The notes under the pieces: model-generated
What the model was told of the DNA's origin: nothing
Databases searched by the model: none
Seen by the model: only the letters and a program-made list of their open reading frames with translations
Made by a program: the position numbers and the translations under genes
Assembly (NCBI RefSeq): GCF_000422545.1
Contig: NZ_AULZ01000009.1
Span: 98,268-162,267 of the forward strand
DNA: 64,000 bases
Origin: Desulfocurvibacter africanus subsp. africanus DSM 2603
Lineage (GTDB): Bacteria > Desulfobacterota > Desulfovibrionia > Desulfovibrionales > Desulfovibrionaceae
Reading direction: 5' to 3'
Shown here: piece after piece, positions 28,997 to 38,238 of the stretch
Position numbering within the stretch: position 1 is the stretch's first letter
Layout: every line of letters begins with the position of its first letter

Positions 28997-30352
28997 CTAT
29001 TCTCGCCCATACTGCTTCAGCTTCTTGTGCAGGGTAGCACGGGTGATGCCCAGGACCCGCGCAGTTTCGCTTTTGTTCCCGCCTGTTTTATCCAGGGTCG
29101 CTAGAATGGCCTCCCGCTCGACATCCTCCAGGGATTGGTCGCCGCTCAAAGCAGATTGGGGCTGCGCATCAGTCGAGCCCTCTCCAGCTACGAGCAGGGG
29201 CAGCTCGCGTTCGCTGACGTACTCGCCCAGGGACAGGATGACGGCGCGCTCGACGGCGTTCTCAAGCTCGCGCACGTTGCCCGGCCAGTCGTGATGCAGC
29301 AGGGCGTCCATGGCCTGGGGAGTGAAACCTTTCAGCTTCTTGCGGTTCTTCTCTGCAAATCGCGTGAGGAAATGCTGGGCGAGCAGCGGGACGTCATCCT
29401 TGCGCTCCCGAAGTGACGGCACGCGCAAGGTGACCACGTTCAGGCGGTAGAAGAGGTCCTCGCGGAAACGGCCTTCATCGACTTCCTTGCGCAGATCGCG
29501 GTTCGTGGCCGCGATGATGCGCACATCCACGCTCACGGGCTTGTCGCTGCCGACTCGCTGCACCTCCCGCTCCTGGATGGCCCGCAGGAGCTTGGCCTGC
29601 ATGGCCTGGGAGATCTCACCGATCTCGTCCAAAAAAATGGTTCCCTTGTGGGCCTGTTGAAAACGCCCTTCGCGGCGGCGGTCAGCGCCCGTAAAAGCTC
29701 CTTTTTCGTGGCCGAAGAGTTCGGATTCGAGGAGCGATTCAGCCAAAGCGGCGCAGTTGACTACCACAAGCGGGCCGTTCTTGCGCGGGCTTCCGGCATG
29801 CACGGCCTTGGCGATCAGCTCCTTACCCGTGCCGGATTCGCCGGTCACAAGCACTGTGGCCTCGGTCGGGGCGACCATGGCCAGCATGTCCAAAAGCTCT
29901 TTCATGGGCCGGCTGCGGCCGATGATGTTCGGCTGGATGCTGCTGGTGTCCATACGCTGGCGCAAGGCCCGGTTCTCCTCGCGCAGGCGCGTGTGGTCCA
30001 GGGCGCGCTCCAGGGTGATGCGCAGCTCGTCAAAGTCGAGCGGCTTGGTCAGGTAGTCGTAAGCCCCGGCCTTGAGCGCCTCCTTGGCCGACTCGACAGA
30101 GGAGTAAGCGGTCATGATGAGCACGGGGATGGCCGGGTTGTACTCCTTGATCTCACGGAGCGCCTCGATGCCGCCAAGCCTGGCCATGCGCACGTCCATG
30201 AGCAGGGCATCGAAGGCCTTCTCCCTGACCCTGGCCACGGCCTCCTGGCCGTCCCCGGCCTTCTCGGCCTCGTAGCCCCAGCCCTTGATCATGGTGGCCA
30301 GCATGGCCAAATGGCCCTGGTCGTCATCCACTATGAGCACTTTTGGTTTCAT
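28997..30352 (-). CDS. Sigma-54-dependent response regulator, ZraR/NtrC type
   Basis: 451 residues: receiver domain with phosphoacceptor D53 (LLMDVRM), AAA+ domain with Walker A GESGTGKE and the sigma-54 contact loop GAFTGA, and a C-terminal Fis-type helix-turn-helix (ETARVLGITRATLHKKL). It overlaps the sensor kinase gene by 4 bp. A near-perfect sigma-54 promoter at 32356 and Zra-like secreted proteins across the divergent gap make those genes the likely targets. Confidence 0.93.
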   Translation of the reverse strand: MKPKVLIVDDDQGHLAMLATMIKGWGYEAEKAGDGQEAVARVREKAFDALLMDVRMARLGGIEALREIKEYNPAIPVLIMTAYSSVESAKEALKAGAYDYLTKPLDFDELRITLERALDHTRLREENRALRQRMDTSSIQPNIIGRSRPMKELLDMLAMVAPTEATVLVTGESGTGKELIAKAVHAGSPRKNGPLVVVNCAALAESLLESELFGHEKGAFTGADRRREGRFQQAHKGTIFLDEIGEISQAMQAKLLRAIQEREVQRVGSDKPVSVDVRIIAATNRDLRKEVDEGRFREDLFYRLNVVTLRVPSLRERKDDVPLLAQHFLTRFAEKNRKKLKGFTPQAMDALLHHDWPGNVRELENAVERAVILSLGEYVSERELPLLVAGEGSTDAQPQSALSGDQSLEDVEREAILATLDKTGGNKSETARVLGITRATLHKKLKQYGRE

Positions 30353-32163
30353 GCTGCCTCGCTGCTCTGTCCGGCCTCGGCCGGCAGGGTGATGGTGAAC
30401 GTGCTGCCCTTGCCCGGCTCGCTCTCGACAGTGATCTCACCGCCATGGGCTTCGATGATCTTCTGGACGATGGCCAGTCCAAGGCCCGTGCCCGAGGGCT
30501 TGGTCGTGAAGTAGGGATCGAAGATGCGCCCCAGGTCCTCTGGGGCGATGCCCTTGCCCGTGTCGCGTACGGATATGGTCAGGTGTCCATTCTTGCGAGC
30601 AAGGCCCACATCCAGAGTTCCGCCCGTGTCCATGGCCTGGATGGCGTTGAGCAAAAGATTCAGTAGAACCTGAGATATGCGGTCCGGATCAAGCTTGGCT
30701 GGAAGTGGGCCATTAGGGGTGTAGCGCACATCGACGCCCGAGACGCGAGCATCCTCGCGCACAAGGCGCAGGCTGTGCGCCACGAGGTCGGTCACGTCCA
30801 CGGGCGCGGGCTTGATCTCCATGGGCCGCGTGTATTCGAGCAGCTCGGTGATGACTCGATTGAGCCGGTCCACCTCGCGGATCATGATGCGCGCGGACTC
30901 CTTGTTCTCGCTGCCCTCCTCGAACAGGCTGCCGAAATAGGTGGCAAAGCCCTTGATGGAGCTGAGCGGATTGCGGATCTCATGCGCCACGCCGGCGGCG
31001 AGCCGGCCCACGGCCGCGAGCTTCTCCCGGCGGCGCACCTCCTCCTGGAGCTGGCGTATCTCACTTAAGTCCCGCAGGATGAGCACCGTGCCCACACGAT
31101 GCCCATCTTCGGTAATGATGCTTGAGGCGCTTGCGCTCACAGGCACTCGGCCACGCTCCGCAAAGGCCGCGTCCAGCTCGCGCTCGATCTGGCGAGTCGC
31201 GCCAGCCTCGGTCAGAAGCCCGCTCAACTCGGACGGCAGCACTTCCAGGCCGGACCGGCCGACGAGGTCGGAATGGCGCTTGCCCAGGAGGCGTTCGGCG
31301 GACTCGTTGGCCAGGCTGATGCGCCCTTGGGGATCAAGCACAAGCAGTGCCGCAGGAAGGTTGAAGACGACTTCGGCGGCCAGAGCGCGCGTGTCTTGCA
31401 GAAGCCTGCGCGAGGCCCGGTAGGACTGTGCCCAGTAGAGCGAGACCACGCCCGCGAAGCCAAGCAGAAGGAGCACGGCCGAGATAACAACGCTGATGCG
31501 CATATCCTGCGCCCTGGCATGCTCAAACGGCCCCACGTCCATGCCGATGAAGATCACCGGCTCCTCTTCGGCTATGCCGGGCTGCACGCGCCTTGGCCAC
31601 CGCCAGTCACCTGAACACCAGAAGTCGTCCATGTTGCCCATGCCGCGATGCTCCGAAGCGCCATATCCCATGCCATGGCCCGTGGAATCGCTGCCTTCAA
31701 GCGGCGTGAAATTTTTATACACCTCAAAGACATCGGCTCCATCCACGGTTCTTGCCAAACGCCACTTCTCCTCCTGGGAGGCGTTCAAGGCCGTGAATTC
31801 CTGACCATCCATCAGCCGGCCGCCCACGCGCTCAGGATCGCTATGGGCCAGGATGCGGCCATTTCGATCCGTGAGCGCGAGATAGAGGATATCCTCCTGC
31901 TTGGCAGTCTCCTCCAGGAGCGTCTGGATCTGGGTTCCTTGGCCCAGGTGCCCCATCATGCCTGTCCTCGTCCCGGCCTCGAAGGCCCGAATGAGCGCCC
32001 CACCTTTGTCCAGAAGAATCTCGCGGACCATGCGCTCTTCCCTGCGGGCATTAACCACCGCCAAGACGACGATCACGGCCACAAGGATGAGCGAGAAACC
32101 GATGATCAGCCAAGGAGAGGCCTGGGCACCTTTGGGCACGCTTTTTAGGCGCTTGAAAACCAT
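30349..32163 (-). CDS. Membrane sensor histidine kinase, ZraS type
   Basis: 604 residues from ATG 32163 (GAAGGA upstream; 32217 also possible). Two membrane helices bracket a periplasmic region that contains a His/Met/Gly-rich stretch (TGHGMGYGASEHRGMGNM), a plausible metal-sensing insertion. Then a PAS domain, the phosphoacceptor block GVAHEIRNPLSSIKGF and an ATPase domain (GTGLGLAIVQKIIEAHGG). Signal is probably zinc or another soft metal, by analogy with ZraS. Confidence 0.9.
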   Translation of the reverse strand: MVFKRLKSVPKGAQASPWLIIGFSLILVAVIVVLAVVNARREERMVREILLDKGGALIRAFEAGTRTGMMGHLGQGTQIQTLLEETAKQEDILYLALTDRNGRILAHSDPERVGGRLMDGQEFTALNASQEEKWRLARTVDGADVFEVYKNFTPLEGSDSTGHGMGYGASEHRGMGNMDDFWCSGDWRWPRRVQPGIAEEEPVIFIGMDVGPFEHARAQDMRISVVISAVLLLLGFAGVVSLYWAQSYRASRRLLQDTRALAAEVVFNLPAALLVLDPQGRISLANESAERLLGKRHSDLVGRSGLEVLPSELSGLLTEAGATRQIERELDAAFAERGRVPVSASASSIITEDGHRVGTVLILRDLSEIRQLQEEVRRREKLAAVGRLAAGVAHEIRNPLSSIKGFATYFGSLFEEGSENKESARIMIREVDRLNRVITELLEYTRPMEIKPAPVDVTDLVAHSLRLVREDARVSGVDVRYTPNGPLPAKLDPDRISQVLLNLLLNAIQAMDTGGTLDVGLARKNGHLTISVRDTGKGIAPEDLGRIFDPYFTTKPSGTGLGLAIVQKIIEAHGGEITVESEPGKGSTFTITLPAEAGQSSEAA

Positions 32164-32355
32164 ACGCAGTTGATCCTTCGCTACCGGCGGGAAGCCGGGC
32201 AAGCAGGTGGTGATCATTTTCTAAACAGTTGTATATCGACTCCGCAAACAAAATGAACACTTCCAGGACTACTGGCAAGCCCAACTTTTTGCATCTCTAG
32301 CCTCATGTCTATTTTAATCCTTAAAATACGAATAGTTATTAGCAGGTATTTCGCT

Positions 32356-32371
32356 TGGCACGCCGATTGCC
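32356..32371 (+). promoter_or_regulatory. Sigma-54 (-24/-12) promoter for the ZraP-like gene cluster
   Basis: TGGCACGCCGATTGCC matches TGGCACG-N4-TTGCW at all but the last position. It lies 39 bp before the first small secreted-protein gene and points into it, in the divergent gap with the ZraSR-like system. Confidence 0.85.
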
Positions 32372-32409
32372 TTTAGAGAAGCAACCAGCAACCACAAGGA
32401 GAAGAATCC

Positions 32410-32715
32410 ATGAGACGCATCGCACTGCTTCTGGCTTTGGCAACGACCTTGACCCTGTCCGCCGGCTCGGCCTTCGCCTGGAATCAGGGCGGGGGCATGC
32501 ATGGCCAGGGCAATACCCAGGGGTATGGCCATCAGATGGGAGGCCACATGGGTGGCATGGGCATGATGGGCGGTGGCCACATGATGAGGAGTGGGCACAT
32601 GATGGGAGGCATGGGCGGCTACGGCATGGGCATGTGCGCCGGCCCCATGATGGGCATGGCGGGCTATCCCACGGCTGGAACGACTCAGGCTCCGACCCCG
32701 AACGCAACCCGCTAA
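32410..32715 (+). CDS. Secreted Met/His/Gly-rich small protein
   Basis: 101 residues: signal peptide ending near SAFA (about 22), then a mature part built from HMxGM- and GHMM-like units (many methionines and histidines). This composition fits soft-metal binding in the periplasm (Cu, Ag, Zn); no known fold. First gene after the sigma-54 promoter, 38 bp before the ZraP-like gene. Confidence 0.75.
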   Translation: MRRIALLLALATTLTLSAGSAFAWNQGGGMHGQGNTQGYGHQMGGHMGGMGMMGGGHMMRSGHMMGGMGGYGMGMCAGPMMGMAGYPTAGTTQAPTPNATR

Positions 32716-32752
32716 CTCGAACAAGACACATCAGGAACGCAGGAGAAATACC

Positions 32753-33133
32753 ATGAGGAAGACCTTTCTCGCACTGGCCCTGGCCCTTACCTTTGGCCTC
32801 ATCGGCACGCAGGCGCAGGCCTACTACGGCTGCCCCATGGGAGGGGCATACGGGGTAAACCCCGCCGTCTCGGCCGACTACCAGAAGTTCATGACCGAGA
32901 CCAGCCAGCTGCGCGCGGACCTGTACGCGACCCAGGCCGCTCTCAATGCCCAGCTCGCCCAGCCCAAGCCTGACCAAGCCAAGGTCCGCGAACTGACCAG
33001 GAATGTGGCCGACAAGCAGTCCGAGCTTGCCCTTAAGGCCCGCTCGTATAATGTAAATGGTTACGGCTACGCCTGCCCCGGCCATGCCGGCGGCTACCAC
33101 GCCACTACCTGCGCCTACGGGTATGGTTGGTAG
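32753..33133 (+). CDS. ZraP/Spy-like periplasmic protein, copy 1
   Basis: 126 residues: signal peptide to about QAQA (23), then CPMGG, a helical hairpin (FMTETSQLRADLYATQAALNAQL...KVRELTRNVADKQSELALKAR) and a Cys/His tail (CPGHAGGYHATTC). ZraP-type proteins are zinc-binding chaperones that feed back on ZraS. Followed by an inverted repeat (about 33,142-33,170) that may attenuate transcription. Confidence 0.82.
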   Translation: MRKTFLALALALTFGLIGTQAQAYYGCPMGGAYGVNPAVSADYQKFMTETSQLRADLYATQAALNAQLAQPKPDQAKVRELTRNVADKQSELALKARSYNVNGYGYACPGHAGGYHATTCAYGYGW

Positions 33134-33185
33134 AGGATGATGAAGGGGGAGCTTAGCTCCTCCTTCATACCAAACCGGAGGGCCT

Positions 33186-33506
33186 ATGAAGAGCATATGG
33201 AAATGGGCGACACTTCTTCTGATGGCCCTGGCGCTCCTCTCCTTGCAGGCCTGCGGGCACTATGGGCACCGGCGCAGCGGATACTACGGCTCCCAATCGG
33301 TAAACAGCGCCTACTATGAGGAGACGGCCAATCTGCGCAGTGAAATCGCGGCCGACCGTGCCGAGCTGGATGCCCTTATGCGCTCTCCCGATCCTGACCC
33401 AGAAAGGGCGCGAAACTTGGCTCAGGAGATATCTCGGAACGAGGAGCGTCTCCGTACGCTTCAGGCGAATTCCCAAGGATACGGAGCTTGCCCGTATGGC
33501 TGGTAA
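33186..33506 (+). CDS. ZraP-like lipoprotein
   Basis: 106 residues. Lipobox LSLQAC (cysteine about 23) indicates membrane anchoring. The mature part repeats the ZraP-type helical hairpin (YYEETANLRSEIAADRAELDALM...ARNLAQEISRNEERL) and ends CPYGW, like copy 1. Diverged paralogue in the same cluster; the RBS GGAGG is partly within the preceding hairpin tail. Confidence 0.72.
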   Translation: MKSIWKWATLLLMALALLSLQACGHYGHRRSGYYGSQSVNSAYYEETANLRSEIAADRAELDALMRSPDPDPERARNLAQEISRNEERLRTLQANSQGYGACPYGW

Positions 33507-33541
33507 GTGCTCAGTCCTGATAGCAGACCGAGGAGAAATGT

Positions 33542-33814
33542 ATGTGGTGTAACTTTTCAGGACCGCTTTTCTCTGGCCCAGGGTTCTTCTGGGGCGGAGG
33601 CCTGATCGGTCTGCTGCTAAAAATTCTCATTGTTGCGGGCATCGTCTGGCTGGCCCTGCGAATCATCGACGGCATCAGAAACAGGCAGACCTCGGGGGAC
33701 GACAAGGACCACTCCATGCGGATTCTCAAGGTCAAGTACGCGCGGGGCGAGATCAGCGAAGATGAGTACCGGCGCATGCGCGAGGTGCTCGATGGGCGCG
33801 GTCTGCCGACATAA
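33542..33814 (+). CDS. SHOCT-domain membrane protein
   Basis: 90 residues: one membrane helix (about 20-43), then a SHOCT motif (ILKVKYARGEISEDEYRRMREVL). SHOCT modules occur at the ends of oligomeric or membrane proteins; the precise role is unknown. A similar protein is encoded at 34410. Confidence 0.75.
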   Translation: MWCNFSGPLFSGPGFFWGGGLIGLLLKILIVAGIVWLALRIIDGIRNRQTSGDDKDHSMRILKVKYARGEISEDEYRRMREVLDGRGLPT

Positions 33815-33892
33815 GGACAGGAGCCAGCCTCAATAGGTCTGCAGCCTTGATAGCCATTAATAGCTGTGCAACCTGTAAATAGGAGGTCGGAC

Positions 33893-34318
33893 ATGAAAAA
33901 GGGAATCATTGCACTTGCGCTGATCACGGTCTTCAGCCTTGCAGCTGGAAGTGCCATGGCCCAGCCCGGCTACGGCTGCCCCTGGGGCGGCTATGGAGCA
34001 CAGGGTGGCATGTATGGCGCAACGCCTCAGCAAACGGAAAGTTATCAGAAGTACATGGCTGAAACCCAGCAACTCCGCTCTCAGCTCATGAGGGACGAGG
34101 CGCAGCTCAATGCCCTTCTGATGCAGGAGAAGCCTGACCCCAAGCAGGTGAAGGAGTTGAACCAGCGCATTGCCGAAACGCAGACGCAGTTGCAACTCAA
34201 GGCCCGGGACTATGGCATCCAGGGCCAGTGCCCATGGTGCGGCGGCCCCATGATGGGTCCTGGCATGGGTCGCGGAATGGGGCATGGCATGGGTCGCGGA
34301 ATGAATAGGGGTTGGTAA
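33893..34318 (+). CDS. ZraP/Spy-like periplasmic protein, copy 2
   Basis: 141 residues from ATG 33893 (GGAGGT 7 nt upstream). Signal peptide to about AMA (23), CPWGG, helical hairpin (KYMAETQQLRSQLMRDEAQLNALL...KELNQRIAETQTQLQLKARDYG), then CPWCGG and a Met/Gly/His tail (GMGRGMGHGMGRGM). Close paralogue of copy 1 with an added methionine-rich tail. Confidence 0.82.
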   Translation: MKKGIIALALITVFSLAAGSAMAQPGYGCPWGGYGAQGGMYGATPQQTESYQKYMAETQQLRSQLMRDEAQLNALLMQEKPDPKQVKELNQRIAETQTQLQLKARDYGIQGQCPWCGGPMMGPGMGRGMGHGMGRGMNRGW

Positions 34319-34324
34319 ACACTG

Positions 34325-34349
34325 GCCCAGGGGGATTCCCCTCCTGGGC
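34325..34349 (+). terminator. Hairpin after ZraP-like copy 2
   Basis: GCCCAGG / CCTGGGC stem extended by GGGG/CCCC. No strong U-tract. Confidence 0.5.
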
Positions 34350-34409
34350 TTAAGCCGTTTTATCGAGCAGGATGGAGTGCAAGTGGCCTACACCGACTGG
34401 TGACTCAGT

Positions 34410-34736
34410 ATGATGTTAAAAGAAATCTCGACCAGCTTCAGCGAACTGATTGTGAGGTGCCAGACCAACCAAGAGTGGTGCCCGCCAGGCATGGACCAGT
34501 GGGGCGACCGCTGGATGCACCAGTGGGAAATATACCCCAATAGAAACATCTACCTGCTTCTGCTCATCGTGGCGCTTGTGGGCATCATCATCTTCCTTGC
34601 CGTGAAGTGCCGCAAGCCGAGCGACCTTCCTGGGCCGCGCTTCGAGGACCCGCTGGAGATCCTCAAGCGCCGCTATGCCAAAGGAGAGATCACCAAGGAG
34701 CAGTTCGAGCAGTACAAAAAGGACCTCGGGCTTTAG
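34410..34736 (+). CDS. SHOCT-domain membrane protein, copy 2
   Basis: 108 residues: N-terminal region with CQTNQEWCPPGMDQW, one membrane helix (about 50-68) and a C-terminal SHOCT motif (ILKRRYAKGEITKEQFEQYKKDL). It ends 15 bp before the ABC exporter gene and is probably cotranscribed with it. Confidence 0.72.
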   Translation: MMLKEISTSFSELIVRCQTNQEWCPPGMDQWGDRWMHQWEIYPNRNIYLLLLIVALVGIIIFLAVKCRKPSDLPGPRFEDPLEILKRRYAKGEITKEQFEQYKKDLGL

Positions 34737-34751
34737 GCGCGCGGATCAGGA

Positions 34752-36599
34752 ATGCCCATGCGCAAGCCTCAATCCTTTCCCCTTATCCGCTTACTGCGGA
34801 ACCTCCATTTCTTCCAGCACCTGCGCGCCAGCTGGCTGCTCGTGTTTGGCGTATGTCTGGCCTTGGCGGGGCAGTCGGGGCTCATCCTGGCATTGCCCTG
34901 GCCCTTCAGGCAAATCGTCGATCATCTCGTGCAGCAGAAAGCCACCGGGCAGGACGCGACCACGGCGCAGGGCTTAGGGGAATTCGCGCGCAATGCCTTG
35001 CATTCCCTTCAGACTACCCAGACTGCAGACATCATCCTCATCAGTGCAGCACTCCTGCTTTTCCTCTACGTCTCGAATGCCCTGCTCATGTATTTGCAGC
35101 ACTATTTTCTTGTTCGCTTGGGGCAATCCGTGGTCCTCAGCGTGCGCAGGGAACTTTTCACGCGCATCATCACCATGCCCGCAGGCTTCTTTGCTACCGC
35201 CAGAAGCGGCGACCTGACCAGTCGCATAACCTCTGATTCCGCCGAGATCGAGACCATACTCGAAGCGATTGTCGTCGTGACCGTGCGCAGCCTTCCCACG
35301 ATCATCGGCATCCTGCTCGTCACTTTCCTTACGGACTGGGTATTTGCTTTGACCTTCGTTCTGGCCGTCCCGCTGATCTTCTTGGCAAACACAAGGCTTG
35401 CCCAAAAAGCCAAGAAGTCCATCAGGCAGCAGCGACGCATCGAAGGTGGAATCGCCTCCTCGGTTCAGGAATCGATCTCCCATCAGAAGGCCGTGTCCGC
35501 CATGTGCCTGGAAGAAGGGTTGGTCCAGGAGTTCGCAAGGAGTGGACAAGAGAGCGTGGCGCTTGCCCAACGTGCCGGGCATTACCAGGGGATGCTGACT
35601 TCTGCGGTCGATCTGCTCATAGGGCTTACGACTGTGCTGGTCATACTCGTTGGTGCTCTGCGCATTCTGGAGGGTAGCTTGACGGTAGGGCAGCTCATGG
35701 TCTTCATGGCCTACCTGAACAGCCTCTTCAAGCCGGTGCGTGAAGTGAGCAAATTCGCCAGCCGCATGTCCAAATCAACGGCCTCCCTGGAGCGAGTGGA
35801 AGAGATTCTGCAACTCGACCCGCGCCGCATGGGCGCTGTCGAGCAACCGGATTCAGTGCCGGCCCCGGCTCTTCAAGGGGCTATCCAGCTCTCGGGTGTA
35901 ACTTTCGGCTACGATCCGGAGTCGCCCGTGCTTCGGGACCTCTCCCTCGTGATTCCGGCTGGAAAAACCGTGGCCCTAGCAGGTGGCTCCGGCAGCGGCA
36001 AATCGACCATCCTGCAGCTCCTCTTGCGCATGTACGACCCGCAGAATGGCTCGGTGCGCATCGGTGGACAGGACATCCGGCGGTTCACCCTGGAAAGCCT
36101 CAGGAGCCAGATGGCCACGGTCCTGCAGGACTCTTTCCTCTTCAACCTGACCATTCGCGAGAACATTCGCCTGGCGAGGCCGGATGCGTCGGATGAAGAG
36201 GTCGAGCGAGCAGCAAAGGCCGCCGAGGCTCACGAGTTCATCTTCAACCTGCCTCTTGGCTATGACACTCCGCTTGGCGAGGGAGGCACAGGTCTTTCCG
36301 GCGGCCAGAAGCGCAGGCTGGCCATTGCACGGGCCTTCCTCAAGGATGCGCCCATCGTGCTCCTCGACGAACCCACCACAGGCCTCGACTCGGCCACGGA
36401 GCGCGACGTCATCACCGCCCTGAAGCGGCTCTGCGCCGGCAGGACGGGCATCATCGTGACGCATCAGCTCTCCACGGTTACGGACGTGGACGAGATATAT
36501 TTCCTCCAAGACGGTATAATTGCTGAACAGGGTTCCCATAAGGAACTGCTTTCCAGGCAAGGGCCGTATCGCAGCATGTGGGTGAGCCAGACCAGCTAA
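34752..36599 (+). CDS. ABC-type exporter, fused membrane and ATPase domains (MsbA-like)
   Basis: 615 residues: six membrane segments in the N-terminal half, then an ATPase with Walker A GGSGSGKST, signature LSGGQKRR and Walker B IVLLDEPTTGLDS, followed by the H-loop VTHQLS. It should work as a homodimer; substrate unknown, in this context possibly lipid, peptide or metal-thiolate. Two broken copies of the C-terminal part of related genes lie at 41559 and 48577. Confidence 0.9.
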   Translation: MPMRKPQSFPLIRLLRNLHFFQHLRASWLLVFGVCLALAGQSGLILALPWPFRQIVDHLVQQKATGQDATTAQGLGEFARNALHSLQTTQTADIILISAALLLFLYVSNALLMYLQHYFLVRLGQSVVLSVRRELFTRIITMPAGFFATARSGDLTSRITSDSAEIETILEAIVVVTVRSLPTIIGILLVTFLTDWVFALTFVLAVPLIFLANTRLAQKAKKSIRQQRRIEGGIASSVQESISHQKAVSAMCLEEGLVQEFARSGQESVALAQRAGHYQGMLTSAVDLLIGLTTVLVILVGALRILEGSLTVGQLMVFMAYLNSLFKPVREVSKFASRMSKSTASLERVEEILQLDPRRMGAVEQPDSVPAPALQGAIQLSGVTFGYDPESPVLRDLSLVIPAGKTVALAGGSGSGKSTILQLLLRMYDPQNGSVRIGGQDIRRFTLESLRSQMATVLQDSFLFNLTIRENIRLARPDASDEEVERAAKAAEAHEFIFNLPLGYDTPLGEGGTGLSGGQKRRLAIARAFLKDAPIVLLDEPTTGLDSATERDVITALKRLCAGRTGIIVTHQLSTVTDVDEIYFLQDGIIAEQGSHKELLSRQGPYRSMWVSQTS

Positions 36600-36611
36600 A
36601 AGGAGGAGAAG

Positions 36612-37640
36612 ATGGACGGCGCGCAGGGTGTGGGAAGGAAAGTTGTCGCCGTTGTCATCTTGGTCGCCGTGATCACGTTCCTCCACTATGTCACCGCCAG
36701 TACATTGCACCACTACCATGCGATCTACCGCGAGCTTTACTTCTTGCCTGTCATGCTCGCCGGATTCTGGTTCGGACTGCGGGGCGGCCTGATCACCTCC
36801 GTAAGCATTTCCCTTCTCTATCTGCCCGTTATCGTGCTCCAGTGGAATGGGCTCTCCGCTGATGATCTGACCAGGATCCTTGAGCTGATACTCTTCAACA
36901 TTGTCGCAGCCGTATTGGGGCGCATTGCTGACCGTGAACGTTCCGAGCAAAGAGCCTTGCGGGAGGCGGAACGCCTGGCAGCCATGGGCAAGGCCCTATC
37001 CTGTGTTGCGCATGATATGAAGGCGCCGCTCATCGCTATTGGCGGATTCAGCTGCATAATTCAGCGAAAGCTTGCCGACAGTGACCCGAATCGCGATAAA
37101 TTGAAACTCATTGCCGAGGAGGCTTCAAGACTTGAGGCCATGGTCAAGGACATGCTCGATTTTTCAAAGCCCTTTGCGCTCAATGTGGAAAAAAACCGCA
37201 TTGAAGATGTTGTCAGGCGCAGTCTGGCCATGGTCGAAAAGACGGCCGCAGAGAAGAACGTCTCCATTCGTCTCGCGCAGTCCGAGAATCTCCCGGTTCT
37301 CCCCATGGATAACCAGAGGATGGAGCAGGTGTTTATCAATCTTTTGCTAAACGCCGTGCAGGCCTCTCCCGCAGATGAAGTAGTCAGCATTGAGATGCGC
37401 CGGGGTCGGGGGAATATGATCATCGATATCGTTGATAATGGCCCAGGAATTCCCCAGGAGGTGCGGGAAAAGCTCTTCACGCCGTTCTTTACGACCAAGA
37501 AGGGAGGAACCGGCTTAGGGTTGGCCATCTCCCAAAAGATTATGCTGGCCCATGGCGGCGCGATACGCTTACTGGATAATAAGGTCAAAGGCGCGCATTT
37601 TCGAGTCGAGTTGCCGTTGGACGCTGCTCAACTGAAGTAG
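36612..37640 (+). CDS. Membrane histidine kinase (orphan)
   Basis: 342 residues: three to four N-terminal membrane segments resembling DUF4118/KdpD-type sensors, then phosphoacceptor block CVAHDMKAPLIAIGGF and ATPase motifs DNGPGIP and GTGLGLAISQKIMLAHGG. AGGAGGAG precedes the start, 12 bp after the ABC exporter. No response-regulator gene is adjacent; it may feed the ZraR-like regulator or act on an unlinked partner. Confidence 0.88.
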   Translation: MDGAQGVGRKVVAVVILVAVITFLHYVTASTLHHYHAIYRELYFLPVMLAGFWFGLRGGLITSVSISLLYLPVIVLQWNGLSADDLTRILELILFNIVAAVLGRIADRERSEQRALREAERLAAMGKALSCVAHDMKAPLIAIGGFSCIIQRKLADSDPNRDKLKLIAEEASRLEAMVKDMLDFSKPFALNVEKNRIEDVVRRSLAMVEKTAAEKNVSIRLAQSENLPVLPMDNQRMEQVFINLLLNAVQASPADEVVSIEMRRGRGNMIIDIVDNGPGIPQEVREKLFTPFFTTKKGGTGLGLAISQKIMLAHGGAIRLLDNKVKGAHFRVELPLDAAQLK

Positions 37641-37677
37641 GCCGCCGTGTTACCGCCAGCCAGGAACAGCGGAGAAC

Positions 37678-38238
37678 ATGATGGTGGATAAAGAAAAAGA
37701 CATATGCCGGTATGGAGAAGATGAGCGACTTGCTCGACTGATTGCCATCTTTCAGCAGATATTCAAGTACGCGATTCTTCTTGCGGTCATCATGATGCTA
37801 GGCTTGGCCCTGAGCACGTTCCTGCTTGGTGCAGGCTATTCCGTTGTTAAAACGTATTCCATTTGGATGGAATTCATCACCGAACAGAGATTCTCCGCAA
37901 AATCTCTCGTCTCCCTGCTGGAAATCGTGAGCGATCTGCTCAAGGCAGTCATATTCTATATCATAGCTTTGGGTTTGTTCAATATCTTCATCTACCCCCT
38001 GCCCCTGTGCGACCGATTGCGGCTGAGAGAGATACATGATCTCGAAGGGCAGATCATCGGTATTGTCATTGTCATTCTTGCCATCGAGTTCCTGGAGCGT
38101 TTCATCCGCATTCCGGATTCCCAATCCTTGCACGTGCTCTGGTTCGGTCTGGGCTTGGCCGCTGCGGTTACTGCCTTGGTCGCTGCCTACTTTTTTATGA
38201 TCAGGGCCTGCAGGCTGCCGAGGGAAAAGGGCGAATAA
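37678..38238 (+). CDS. YqhA-like (UPF0114) membrane protein
   Basis: 186 residues with four hydrophobic segments and the loop LKAVIFYIIALGLFNIFI, as in the YqhA family of unknown function. It overlaps the ZIP transporter gene in TAATG, so the two are translationally coupled. Confidence 0.75.
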   Translation: MMVDKEKDICRYGEDERLARLIAIFQQIFKYAILLAVIMMLGLALSTFLLGAGYSVVKTYSIWMEFITEQRFSAKSLVSLLEIVSDLLKAVIFYIIALGLFNIFIYPLPLCDRLRLREIHDLEGQIIGIVIVILAIEFLERFIRIPDSQSLHVLWFGLGLAAAVTALVAAYFFMIRACRLPREKGE

